Assembly (NCBI GenBank): GCA_015060395.1
Contig: SUYP01000008.1
Coordinates: forward strand, 1 to 64,000
Source: Bacteroidales bacterium
Lineage (GTDB): Bacteria; Bacteroidota; Bacteroidia; Bacteroidales; UBA932
Length of the DNA stretch: 64,000 nucleotides
Direction: 5' to 3'
The notes beneath the pieces are model-generated. The model saw nothing but the letters and a program-made list of their open reading frames with translations. It was not told the DNA's origin and made no database searches. The position numbers and the translations under genes were made by a program. This document shows, piece after piece, positions 33,131 through 41,245 of this stretch. Numbering within the stretch: position 1 is the stretch's first letter; each line of letters starts with the position of its first letter.

Positions 33131-34912
33131 TTACTGCACCAGTGCGAGGACTTCACCTTTGACGGCCATATCTCCCTGACGGCAGCAGACTGCTACAATC
33201 CTTCCGTTGACAGCAGCCGGAACTGGCTCAATGCCATAATAGGTCTGCACATAGCACACCGGCTTTCCAGCCTCCACCTCAGTTCCGGCTATCGGTGCCG
33301 TCGATGCGTCATCCACGTCATACTGCCAAAGTATCTGTCCTTTCACAGGAGCCTGCACAGGTATTGCAGAAGGATATTTCTCCATCAGCTTGTCTATGTC
33401 ATACTTAGGCATCTCCACGACAGGTCTGGAGACTATTATCGGAGCTCCGGCCTTAGCCTTGGCTGCCTCGAGATCTTTATTGAAGCGTTCTTTAGCTACT
33501 CCGCTCTTATAGTCTCTGTACTGCCTCTCGTGCATCGCAAGTTCAAAGAGTTCCTCGTCATCCCGGCCGCAATCCCAGCCTTCTTCCTTCATAATTGCCC
33601 TGAACTTTTCGAGCTCGTTCGGGAAGGCATCCTGAGGATTGCCTGTATAGAATTCCAACCCCTTATCTTTTGCCAGAGCTATGATCTCAGGAGCGAGTTC
33701 CCCCGGAAGCTTACCCATCTTGCCCAGAATCATATTCCAGGTATCCTTGTCGATGGTGGTCCAGCGAGGTTGTCCCTTGAGAAGGGCCATCAGATTCATA
33801 AGAGCTGTATTCTTGACATACTGGCTGAACGGAGTCACAAGCGGAGGATAACCCAATCGAGGCCATACATATTCCACCTCCTGGAAAAGCATCACCATAA
33901 GCTGATCCAGAGTCAGTTCGGACTTGCCCTGAGCCCTCAACGAAGCATTGATGGCACCGTGGAAACCTTTGAGATCAGCCATCATCGAACCCATCATTCC
34001 GCCAGGCAGGCCGCAACCCACAAGAAGGGAGCTCATCTGCGAATTATTAGGATCGATCCAATATCCGAGAAAATCATCGATGAACTTCTGGGTCAGAGCA
34101 CGGACTTCCATATAAGCATTCATATTCAGGTCCTTCACCTTGAATCCGTCAGCCTTGAGCATCTCGCGGATGGTTATCACATCCGGATGCACCTTTCCCC
34201 ACGACAGCGGTTCGACAGCGACATCCAGATAATCCGCACCAGCACGTGCTACCTCCAGCATCGAAGCAGGAGAGAAGCCGGGGCCGCAATGCCCGTGATA
34301 CTGTACCTTTATATGAGGATACTTCTTCTTTATCTGCGAAGTCAGTTCCGCAAGGAAGGTAGGGCGGCCGATGCCAGCCATATCCTTGAGGCAGATCTCG
34401 TCACATCCATATTCGACGACCTTATCCACCACACCCATATAATACTCCACCGTATGGACCGGAGAATTCGTGATGGAAAGGGCCACCTGGGATACCATCC
34501 CCGCTTTCTTGGCATATTCCACACTAAGACGAAGGTTCCTGTGATCGTTAAGGCCGCAGAACGAGCGGGATATATCCGTTCCCTGAGCCTTCTTCACCTT
34601 ATACATCAGTTCGCGGACATCGGCAGGTACCGGGTTCATCCTCAATGCATTAAGTCCTCGTTCCAGCATATGCGTCTGTATGCCGGCCTTGTGGAAGGGC
34701 GCTGTCCATTCACGTACCGCAACATTCGGATTCTCACCGAACAACAGATTCACCTGTTCGAATGCACCGCCGTTGGTCTCCACACGATCGAAACAGCCCA
34801 TATCGATTATAGCCGGTGCGACTTCCTTCAACTGAGCGACAGTCGGCACATATTTGCCCGAAGACTGCCACATATCCCTATACACAAGGGAGAACTTGAT
34901 TTCACGTCCCAT
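33131..34912 (-). CDS. Biotin-type carboxyltransferase (oxaloacetate decarboxylase alpha / pyruvate carboxylase B-like)
   Basis: A 593-aa protein. The carboxyltransferase TIM barrel fills about residues 1-300: Asp13 (YRDMWQ), the carbamylated-lysine candidate Lys176 (CLKDMAG), and metal histidines 206 and 208 (YHGHCGPG). A conserved C-terminal domain and a biotinyl-like domain (about 525-593) follow. In that last domain the expected AMKM acceptor motif is replaced by QTYYGIEP, so no lysine can be biotinylated. Such enzymes move CO2 between pyruvate/oxaloacetate and biotin. It probably works with a separate biotin carrier protein encoded elsewhere. It is a single-gene unit. Confidence 0.87.
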   Translation of the reverse strand: MGREIKFSLVYRDMWQSSGKYVPTVAQLKEVAPAIIDMGCFDRVETNGGAFEQVNLLFGENPNVAVREWTAPFHKAGIQTHMLERGLNALRMNPVPADVRELMYKVKKAQGTDISRSFCGLNDHRNLRLSVEYAKKAGMVSQVALSITNSPVHTVEYYMGVVDKVVEYGCDEICLKDMAGIGRPTFLAELTSQIKKKYPHIKVQYHGHCGPGFSPASMLEVARAGADYLDVAVEPLSWGKVHPDVITIREMLKADGFKVKDLNMNAYMEVRALTQKFIDDFLGYWIDPNNSQMSSLLVGCGLPGGMMGSMMADLKGFHGAINASLRAQGKSELTLDQLMVMLFQEVEYVWPRLGYPPLVTPFSQYVKNTALMNLMALLKGQPRWTTIDKDTWNMILGKMGKLPGELAPEIIALAKDKGLEFYTGNPQDAFPNELEKFRAIMKEEGWDCGRDDEELFELAMHERQYRDYKSGVAKERFNKDLEAAKAKAGAPIIVSRPVVEMPKYDIDKLMEKYPSAIPVQAPVKGQILWQYDVDDASTAPIAGTEVEAGKPVCYVQTYYGIEPVPAAVNGRIVAVCCRQGDMAVKGEVLALVQ

Positions 34913-34941
34913 ATTCTCGAAATTTCTTATTTCAATGACAA

Positions 34942-34949
34942 CAAATATA
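34942..34949 (-). promoter_or_regulatory. Possible -7 box for the carboxyltransferase gene
   Basis: TATATTTG on the minus strand, 29 bases before the start codon. The -33 element is not clear. Confidence 0.42.
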
Positions 34950-35053
34950 TGAAAGTTTTCAATATCTGGTCCTGCTCCAATCTAAAAATGAGACAGAATC
35001 CCCGACATTGTGGCAGAATCCATTATTTGAAAACAAAAAAATCACCGCACATT

Positions 35054-35084
35054 ATTGCAGGTTCAAAAATTTTACATATCTTTG
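35054..35084 (+). promoter_or_regulatory. Promoter of tRNA-His
   Basis: ATTG (35054-35057), 19 bases, TATCTTTG (35077-35084). The predicted start lies about 10 bases before the tRNA. Confidence 0.68.
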
Positions 35085-35101
35085 CAGTCCTAATCCAATA
35101 T

Positions 35102-35176
35102 GGTGCCCATAGTTCAGTTGGTTAGAGCGTCAGATTGTGGTTCTGAATGTCGTGGGTTCGAATCCCACTGGGCACC
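35102..35176 (+). tRNA. tRNA-His (anticodon GTG)
   Basis: All cloverleaf stems are present: acceptor GTGCCCA (35103-35109) with TGGGCAC (35169-35175), anticodon stem TCAGA/TCTGA with loop TTGTGGT, T-stem GTGGG/CCCAC with TTCGAAT. The extra G at 35102 faces C at 35176, the G-1:C73 pair specific to tRNA-His. The CCA end is not fully encoded (CAA follows). Confidence 0.97.
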
Positions 35177-35181
35177 CAAAG

Positions 35182-35209
35182 AAGGAAGTCGAAAGGCTTC
35201 CTTTTTTTT
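35182..35209 (+). terminator. Terminator after tRNA-His
   Basis: AAGGAAG (35182-35188) and CTTCCTT (35197-35203) pair in a 7-bp stem, followed by an unbroken T run. Confidence 0.8.
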
Positions 35210-35677
35210 GTTTATTCTGTCCCATTGAGCGGAAATCCCCTCGCGGTGGGAATACTCTGCTCCCACTGCGATAGGGAATGTGCCTTCTGGCCCGGTGCAA
35301 AAGGTTTCTACCACTGAAAAGCGTCGGGACAAGAAATGACCAATTTATATACCCACGGTATTGTAACCGGTTAAAAATGAACTGGTTTGACTAGCGTCGG
35401 TACAAGTTTTCGCAGATTCGTGTACCAACGCTCTCGCATTTTGCTGACGCTAAGGATGACAACGAGGCACGGGTGCGTGTGAAAGCGATACTTATCTATG
35501 TTTAGACACATACTTTTGCAGGTGAACCCGGAAATCCTGCATTGGAATGCCCTTAACCGCCCAATGGAATCACATAAAAAAAGTTCAAAACGTATAAGAA
35601 AAAGAAAAACTTGCGGAGTTTCGCCACATTTTTCTGCAGATGAGAGTCCGATGGAATAGATTTGCAGAAAAAAGCGT
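35210..35677. other. Gap before radC, rich in inverted repeats, no gene seen
   Basis: Contains at least four inverted repeats: 35236-35275 (11-bp arms, one mismatch, extended by CCC/GGG), 35393-35432 (AGCGT-c-GGTACA with TGTACC-a-ACGCT), 35517-35541 (TGCAGG/CCTGCA) and 35540-35566 (CATTGG/CCAATG). AGCGTCGGnACAAG occurs twice (35320 and 35393). No protein-coding frame is convincing. It might hold a structured RNA or a decayed element. Confidence 0.6.
35657..35664 (+). promoter_or_regulatory. Possible -7 box for radC
   Basis: TAGATTTG, 13 bases before the radC start; TCTG lies 20 bases upstream as a weak -33 element. The leader would be very short. Confidence 0.45.
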
Positions 35678-36364
35678 ATGAAGATCAAGGACTTGAGCTC
35701 AGACGAGCGGCCGAGAGAGAAGATGATGGAAAGAGGTGCGGAAGCCCTGACCAATGCGGAACTCATTGCCATCCTGCTCAGAACCGGAACAGGAAGAATG
35801 AATGTGATAGATGTGGCAAGGGAACTTCTTAAAAGCGGAGACGGAAGGCTTAACGGATTAGCCGGATTGCCTGTCGAGAGACTCTGCCGGATAGATGGAA
35901 TCGGGCCAGGCAAGGCCGTTACTGTCGCTGCGGCATTCGAGCTGGGACGAAGATGGGCAGCCGAGTCCATAACAGACTCACGCACAGCTGTTTCATCGCC
36001 AAAAACAATATTCCGGATGATGCTTCCGATACTAAGAGGGCTGGATCACGAAGAATGCTGGGTAATATTCCTCAATCGCGCGAATTACATCATAGGAAAG
36101 GAGCGGATCAGTATCGGAGGCATCGATTCGACCATTCTCGACAGTCGCACCATAGCAAGGAAAGCCATTGAGAAGCAGGCAAGCGGAGTGATACTGGTTC
36201 ACAACCATCCGTCCGGAAGCGCACAGCCGGGAACGGCTGACATAAATGCCACCCGACAACTGGACAAAGCTCTGAAGACCTGCGAGATATCACTGATCGA
36301 TCACGTCGTCATTGCAGAAGACAGCTATTACAGTTTTGCCGACGAGGAACTTGTCAGAGGCTGA
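35678..36364 (+). CDS. radC: RadC-family JAB/MPN domain protein
   Basis: A 228-aa protein with an N-terminal helix-hairpin-helix region (about 40-75, LCRIDGIGPGKAVTV) and a JAB/MPN metalloprotease-like domain. The zinc motif is HNHPSGSAQPGTAD (about 173-186), with an upstream glutamate and a closing Asp. RadC was once linked to DNA repair; the true role is unsettled. It is in front of upp, which has its own promoter. Confidence 0.93.
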   Translation: MKIKDLSSDERPREKMMERGAEALTNAELIAILLRTGTGRMNVIDVARELLKSGDGRLNGLAGLPVERLCRIDGIGPGKAVTVAAAFELGRRWAAESITDSRTAVSSPKTIFRMMLPILRGLDHEECWVIFLNRANYIIGKERISIGGIDSTILDSRTIARKAIEKQASGVILVHNHPSGSAQPGTADINATRQLDKALKTCEISLIDHVVIAEDSYYSFADEELVRG

Positions 36365-36375
36365 AAACGAAAAAT

Positions 36376-36406
36376 TTTGACTTCTTGACAAATAAGAATA
36401 TATTTG
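36376..36406 (+). promoter_or_regulatory. Promoter of upp
   Basis: TTTG (36376-36379), 19 bases, TATATTTG (36399-36406): an exact consensus match, 25 bases before the upp start. Confidence 0.82.
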
Positions 36407-36431
36407 TGTTTCGTAACCAATAACCAACCAA

Positions 36432-37085
36432 ATGAAAGTCATTAACCTTGGAGAGAAGAACACCATTCTCAACAAATTCGTCGCCCAGATGCGCGATAAG
36501 GGTGTACAGAAGGACAGTATGCGTTTCCGCAGAAACCTTGAAAGACTCGGCGAGATCTTCGCATACGAGATAAGCCATTATCTTGACTACAGCGAAAAGG
36601 AAGTCGTGACTCCCCTGGGTATCGCAAATGTACCGACACCGGACAGCAAGATAGTAGTATCAACAATCCTGCGTGCGGGTCTGCCGCTTCATCAGGGTAT
36701 TCTCAACTACTTTGACGATGCCCAGAACGCATTCGTCGCTGCATACAGGAAATACGACAAGGGTGAAGACTTCCACATCAACATCGAATATTGCAGCACT
36801 CCGGATCTCAACGGAAAGATATTGATCCTTGCCGATACGATGCTTGCCACAGGAGCTTCACTTGAGATAGCATACAACAGGCTCTGTGAAGAAGGACAGC
36901 CGGCACACACTCACCTGGTCTGCCCGGTTGCAAGCGCATACGCAGTGGAATATCTTCAGAAGCATCTTCCTGCAGAAAGTGTGACTCTCTGGGTTGCAAC
37001 CATCGACGAAGAGCTTACCAGCCACTCATACATCGTTCCCGGTCTCGGTGATGCCGGTGACCTTGCCTACGGCATAAAGAAATAG
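36432..37085 (+). CDS. upp: Uracil phosphoribosyltransferase
   Basis: A 217-aa salvage enzyme that makes UMP from uracil and PRPP. The PRPP loop ILADTMLATGASLEIAYN is present near residue 137, followed by HLVCPVASAYAVEYL, and VSTILRAGLPLHQG upstream. Length is normal. It is transcribed from its own promoter and ends in a complex stem-loop region at 37178-37275. Confidence 0.94.
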   Translation: MKVINLGEKNTILNKFVAQMRDKGVQKDSMRFRRNLERLGEIFAYEISHYLDYSEKEVVTPLGIANVPTPDSKIVVSTILRAGLPLHQGILNYFDDAQNAFVAAYRKYDKGEDFHINIEYCSTPDLNGKILILADTMLATGASLEIAYNRLCEEGQPAHTHLVCPVASAYAVEYLQKHLPAESVTLWVATIDEELTSHSYIVPGLGDAGDLAYGIKK

Positions 37086-37177
37086 CCTTGACGGAACCGA
37101 TTTCATCAAAGCTATTGTAGCTTATTGTAATTCAGATAATTACGAGGATTTTCGCCAACCGCTTTTGGCAATTATAT

Positions 37178-37275
37178 AAAAACAGTCAGTGTGATGGAGA
37201 TGACGTGCCACCCCCGGCTAGGGGGTGCCCGAGCCTGCGAGGGCGGGGGTCATCGGAATCACACTGACTGTTTTT
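37178..37275. terminator. Long bidirectional terminator stem with a GC-rich palindromic insert
   Basis: The outer arms (37178-37195 and 37258-37275) are 18-bp perfect inverted repeats that start with A5 and end with T5, the form of a two-way terminator for the convergent upp and rpoN genes. The 62 bases between them are GC-rich, bounded by GATGAC (37199-37204) and GTCATC (37249-37254), and contain two further stems (ACCCCC/GGGGGT and GCCC/GGGC). Confidence 0.78.
37199..37254. repeat. GC-rich palindromic element inside the terminator loop
   Basis: A 56-base unit bounded by GATGAC and GTCATC with internal inverted repeats. It is far richer in G and C than its surroundings. It looks like a small inserted, repeat-type element; no second copy was seen in this window. 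Confidence 0.5.
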
Positions 37276-37284
37276 AAATATAGG

Positions 37285-38694
37285 CTAAAGTTCTTTTCTG
37301 AGTCTCGCCTTAGGAATACCCAGCTGGTCACGATACTTCGCGATAGTACGACGAGCCACCTTATATCCCTTTTCCGTCATCTTCTCAACAAGCTCATCAT
37401 CTGTCAAAGGCTTGCGCTTGTTCTCATTATCGACACATTCCTGAAGCGCCTTCTTGAGCTCACGGGTAGAGACCTCCTCGCCCTCCTGATTCTCAAGACC
37501 TTCAGAAAAGAAATATTTCAGAGAATATATACCGAAATGGGTCTCGATATACTTGCTGTTGACCACTCTCGATATCGTTGAAATATCAAAGCCCGTCTTC
37601 TCAGCGATATCCTTGAGGACCATCGGCTTGAGATTGGCCTCATCGCCATCGATGAAATAATCCCTCTGATAATCCACTATAGCCTGCATAGTGCTGGACA
37701 ATGTGTTGTGGCGCTGCTTTATGGCCTCCACAAACCATTTCGCAGAATCGAGCTTCTTCTTCACAAAGGCCGCAGCCTCCTTCTTGTCCCTTTCGGAAGT
37801 GTTGGCTGCTTCCATCAGGATATCAGCATACTTTCTGTTCACCCTGAGTTCCGGAACGGAAAAACGAGGCATTGAAAGCTGCAGTTCGCCATCCTTATAT
37901 TCAAGAACGAAGTCCGGCACGATCTGCTGAGCCTGGTCGGTATATGAATCATCGATCTGACCTCCCGGTGAGGGATTGAGCTTAAGGATCTTGGCAATGG
38001 CCGCCTTCAGTTCCTCTTCGGTCAGATTCATACGGGTCATAATCTTCTGGAAGTGCTTGCTGGTGAACTCATTGAAATAATTTGTAAGAATCTTCACCGC
38101 ATTCTCCACCACCGGAGTCTTCTTGCACAATCTGATCTGCAGAAGAAGACATTCACGAAGATCACGCGCTCCTACTCCGGCTGGTTCGAATTCCTGGATC
38201 ACCTTGAGCATCTCCATAACTTCCTCCTCAGTAGTCTCCACATTCGCCCTGAACGAGAGGTCGTCAACAATGCTGTCGATGCTTCTGCGAAGATATCCGT
38301 CATCGTCCAGACTGCCGATAAGAAAAGAAGCTACAGTATATTGATGCTCGGTCAGACTGCGATATCCAAGCTGCTCCTGAAGGCTCTGAGTAAAGCTTTC
38401 CTTGACTGAAAAAGTATTGTATTGGGGCCGCTCATCCTTTGAATAATTGTCGGATCTGAGACGGTAGCTCGGTATCGAATCATCCTCCTTATATTCCGAA
38501 AGGGACACCTCTCTTGGAGCCTCGTCCTCCTCCTTGTCACTGGAGATGTCTTCATCAAGAACCGGATTCTCTTCCAGTTCCTTACGAATCCTCTGCTCCA
38601 GCTCCTGGACAGGCAATTCGATCAGCTTGATCGTCTGGATCTGTAAAGGAGAAAGCTTCTGCTGCTGCTTTAACTCCAACCCTTGTTTCAACAT
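37285..38694 (-). CDS. rpoN: RNA polymerase sigma-54 factor
   Basis: A 469-aa sigma factor. The glutamine- and leucine-rich region I (LKQGLELKQQQKLSPLQIQT) is at the N-terminus, an acidic stretch follows (about 47-60), then the core-binding and DNA-binding domains, and the RpoN box ARRTIAKYRDQLGIP near the C-terminus. It directs transcription from -24/-12 promoters and needs an enhancer-binding ATPase, none of which is in this window. It leads a run of no other clear operon partner; the SPOR gene stops 17 bases upstream. Confidence 0.95.
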   Translation of the reverse strand: MLKQGLELKQQQKLSPLQIQTIKLIELPVQELEQRIRKELEENPVLDEDISSDKEEDEAPREVSLSEYKEDDSIPSYRLRSDNYSKDERPQYNTFSVKESFTQSLQEQLGYRSLTEHQYTVASFLIGSLDDDGYLRRSIDSIVDDLSFRANVETTEEEVMEMLKVIQEFEPAGVGARDLRECLLLQIRLCKKTPVVENAVKILTNYFNEFTSKHFQKIMTRMNLTEEELKAAIAKILKLNPSPGGQIDDSYTDQAQQIVPDFVLEYKDGELQLSMPRFSVPELRVNRKYADILMEAANTSERDKKEAAAFVKKKLDSAKWFVEAIKQRHNTLSSTMQAIVDYQRDYFIDGDEANLKPMVLKDIAEKTGFDISTISRVVNSKYIETHFGIYSLKYFFSEGLENQEGEEVSTRELKKALQECVDNENKRKPLTDDELVEKMTEKGYKVARRTIAKYRDQLGIPKARLRKEL

Positions 38695-38711
38695 AACACT
38701 ACCACTAAAAC

Positions 38712-39302
38712 TTATTTACCTACCTTCCTCATCACCTTCACGGTGTCGGCAATGACGGCATTATCGCTGTCAACCACCGGGTATTCTATGCTTTCCTTGA
38801 CTACGAAAGCACTCGGGAATGCACCCTTGATACGTGTCAGCAGAGCCATCGCTTCAGACTTCGTGCGGAAGTCGCCTACCGTAACCTTGAAATAAGGATT
38901 GGCATATATACGGTATGCTGCAACTCCCGGAAAAAGTTCTTTGAATCTTTTCAGAGTCTTTTCCGATTCGGTACGCGCAGTCTGCTTGTTATCAAAGAAT
39001 ATCCTGACCCTGTAGCCTGATGACGTTCTTTTCGAATTCGATGCTATGTGCTGTCGCATAGAGCTCATAATCTCCTGAGACTGACGGATCTGCACATCCG
39101 CATCATCACCGGCTCTCTTTGACGGCAGGATATGGAAGATATCCTTTCCGGCAAGGGTCGAATCCACTGCGGCTACAGGTCTGTAAACTACGGAATCCAC
39201 CATCTCATATCCATCAGGAACCGTCTGTGCAAAAGCAGCCGGTGCATATATGCCGGCAATCAAAAATATAATCAGATTGAATAGGATTTCTGTTCTTTTC
39301 AT
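38712..39302 (-). CDS. SPOR-domain periplasmic protein
   Basis: A 196-aa exported protein with signal peptide (AFA|QT, about residue 26), a disordered middle, and a C-terminal SPOR domain (about 105-180, GYRVRIFFDNKQTARTESEK ... YFKVTVGDFRTKSEAMALL). SPOR domains bind denuded glycan strands of septal peptidoglycan, so a role at the division site is likely. Its start overlaps the stop of the upstream lipoprotein gene (ATGA), indicating coupled translation. Confidence 0.87.
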   Translation of the reverse strand: MKRTEILFNLIIFLIAGIYAPAAFAQTVPDGYEMVDSVVYRPVAAVDSTLAGKDIFHILPSKRAGDDADVQIRQSQEIMSSMRQHIASNSKRTSSGYRVRIFFDNKQTARTESEKTLKRFKELFPGVAAYRIYANPYFKVTVGDFRTKSEAMALLTRIKGAFPSAFVVKESIEYPVVDSDNAVIADTVKVMRKVGK

Positions 39303-39772
39303 CTTACAGCGTCTATAAGTTTCTTCAAAGGTATGTCATTCAATTCAATTCTCTTGGCAGGACTTTTCTTGATCCTTACCTTTGCAGATACATCCACAAG
39401 AGCGTTCTCAAGAGTTTTCTTGTCAAGCAGTCTGCCCAGATCAAGGATCGTGGCATTCTCTCCAAGTGTCAGATCTGCCTCCAGACGATATGTATCTGTT
39501 GTTTTTCCTTGCAAAGTGAACGGATCAACGGCCACTCTACCAAGAACCTTGCCAGAATGTTCAAGCAGGGCGGATATTTCAGAAAGGGAGAGCTCGGCGC
39601 CAGGATTGTCCACCTCGACAGACAGGACAAGTCCCACTCCTCTCAAGCCGTTCGGGATGACGTTCTCCACCTTCACTGAAACGACCTCAAGGTCTTCAAG
39701 TTTCTTGATATCAGCACATCCGACAGCCAGAAGCAGCGTCAAAAGTGCCGAAATGAATAATTTTATCTTCAT
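39299..39772 (-). CDS. LEA type 2/WHy-like lipoprotein
   Basis: A 157-aa putative lipoprotein with lipobox ending at Cys19 (LAVGC). The body reads as one small beta-sandwich (VVSVKVENVIPNGLRGVGLV, VDNPGAELSLSEI, TTDTYRLEADLTL) like LEA-2/WHy proteins. The start at 39772 (ATG) is preferred over a TTG three codons earlier. Function is unknown. It is coupled to the SPOR gene, so a joint envelope role is inferred. Confidence 0.7.
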   Translation of the reverse strand: MKIKLFISALLTLLLAVGCADIKKLEDLEVVSVKVENVIPNGLRGVGLVLSVEVDNPGAELSLSEISALLEHSGKVLGRVAVDPFTLQGKTTDTYRLEADLTLGENATILDLGRLLDKKTLENALVDVSAKVRIKKSPAKRIELNDIPLKKLIDAVR

Positions 39773-39794
39773 ATCAAGCAATATTACATCTTCG

Positions 39795-39802
39795 CAAAGA
39801 TA
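39795..39802 (-). promoter_or_regulatory. -7 box for the lipoprotein-SPOR operon
   Basis: TATCTTTG on the minus strand, 22 bases upstream of the start at 39772. No TTTG at the standard distance; it faces the miaB box across 21 bases. Confidence 0.5.
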
Positions 39803-39823
39803 ACTATATTCAACGAAAAATCC

Positions 39824-39831
39824 TATCTTTG
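39824..39831 (+). promoter_or_regulatory. -7 box for miaB
   Basis: TATCTTTG on the plus strand, 27 bases before the ATG at 39859. It contains the TTG (39829) that would otherwise be read as an earlier start. The -33 element is weak. Confidence 0.52.
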
Positions 39832-39858
39832 TATCCTACAGTAAAAGACATAGACGAT

Positions 39859-41214
39859 ATGCGAAACATAAGACCGATCATCGACCCTTCCAAGCCGAAG
39901 GTATATATAGAAACATACGGATGTCAGATGAATGTAAACGACAGCGAAGTGATATTATCCATACTTCAGGATGCCGGTTATGTTCTTACGGAAGACATCG
40001 AGGAAGCAAATATAATCCTTGCCAACACCTGCTCCATCAGAGATAACGCCGAGCAGAGGATATGGGGAAGGATCGACCAGTTCAAGCTGCAGAAAAGGAA
40101 GAGGGACAATGTCATAATCGGCATAGTCGGCTGTATGGCAGAGAGGCTCAAGGACAAGCTTCTCGAAGCTGTCGATCTCGTAGCCGGCCCGGATTCATAC
40201 AGGACGCTTCCGGAACTTCTTGAAGCCATCAGGCCGGACAAGCCGCAGATAAACGTACTTCTTTCCCACGAAGAGACATACGCCGAAATATCGCCGGTAA
40301 GGCTCGACAAGAACGGAGTTTCCGCCTTCATATCCATTATGAGGGGCTGCAACAACGTATGTTCATATTGCGTGGTGCCATATACCCGTGGCGCAGAACG
40401 CAGCCGCGACCCACACACAATCGTACGGGAAGCACAGGAGCTTTACGACAATGGTTATAAGGAAGTTACGCTTCTCGGCCAGAATGTTGACTCATATTAT
40501 TGGAAAGACAAGGAGAATGCAGACAGGAACGTGAATTTCGCCCAGCTTCTCGAGATGGTCGCACAGATAAGCCCCGACCTCAGGGTAAGATTCTCGACAT
40601 CGCATCCTAAGGATATCAGCGATGAAGTGATATACACAATGGCGATGTACGAGAACATCTGCAAGCACATACATCTTCCGGTGCAGTCCGGAAGCAGCAT
40701 AATGCTGGAGAAGATGAGAAGGAAATACGACCGGGAGTGGTACCTCGAGCGAGTCCGCAAGATCCGCAGCGTGATTCCTGACTGCGGCATTACGACTGAT
40801 GTCATCGCGGGATTCTGCGGAGAGACGGAACAGGACCACAAAGACACTCTCACCCTTATGGAAGAGGTAGTGTTCGACTCTGCCTTTATGTTTGCATATT
40901 CCGAGCGTCCGGGCACACTGGCGTCAAGGAAATATCCCGACGATATCCCATACGAACTTAAGACACAGAGACTTAACGAGATCATCGCCCTGCAGGGAAG
41001 AATGAGTCTGAAGAGCAATGAAAAGGAAGTGGGCAGGATCTTGAAAGTACTTGTGGAAGGACCTTCGAAGAAGAATCAGGAAGAATTGTGCGGAAGGGCA
41101 AGCAACAACAAGATGTGCGTATTCCCTTCAAGAGGAGAGAAAGCCGGAGACTACTGCGAAGTCGAGGTGGTGTCCGTGACATCCGCCACCCTTCTCTGCA
41201 AAAGACTTGACTAA
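39859..41214 (+). CDS. miaB: tRNA-2-methylthio-N6-dimethylallyladenosine synthase
   Basis: A 451-aa radical SAM methylthiotransferase that modifies A37 of tRNAs. The N-terminal iron-sulfur domain has [27 protein letters not shown] and GCMAERL cysteines; the radical SAM cluster is [15 protein letters not shown]; a TRAM domain closes the protein. The start is set at 39859 because an in-frame TTG at 39829 falls in the probable -7 box. It precedes the glycerol genes by about 30 bases but is functionally separate. Confidence 0.94.
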   Translation: MRNIRPIIDPSKPKVYIETYGCQMNVNDSEVILSILQDAGYVLTEDIEEANIILANTCSIRDNAEQRIWGRIDQFKLQKRKRDNVIIGIVGCMAERLKDKLLEAVDLVAGPDSYRTLPELLEAIRPDKPQINVLLSHEETYAEISPVRLDKNGVSAFISIMRGCNNVCSYCVVPYTRGAERSRDPHTIVREAQELYDNGYKEVTLLGQNVDSYYWKDKENADRNVNFAQLLEMVAQISPDLRVRFSTSHPKDISDEVIYTMAMYENICKHIHLPVQSGSSIMLEKMRRKYDREWYLERVRKIRSVIPDCGITTDVIAGFCGETEQDHKDTLTLMEEVVFDSAFMFAYSERPGTLASRKYPDDIPYELKTQRLNEIIALQGRMSLKSNEKEVGRILKVLVEGPSKKNQEELCGRASNNKMCVFPSRGEKAGDYCEVEVVSVTSATLLCKRLD

Positions 41215-41245
41215 TTCACAGAAACAGACCAACAACCACATAATT

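Noticed and set aside
33086..35125. A 679-codon open frame on the plus strand
   Set aside because: It is antisense to the carboxyltransferase gene, whose motifs are intact. Its translation is His- and Arg-rich with no domain.
35114..35332. A 72-codon minus-strand frame ending over tRNA-His
   Set aside because: It is antisense to the tRNA; peptides like GAQWDSNPRH are a well-known by-product of reading tRNA sequence.
35440..35460. A fourth copy of the dispersed repeat (GACGCTAAGGATGACA)
   Set aside because: Only the right part matches and the left pairing arm is missing, so I do not list it as a copy.
35371..35985. A 204-codon minus-strand frame across the radC start
   Set aside because: Mostly antisense to radC; the rest lies in the inverted-repeat gap and shows no domain.
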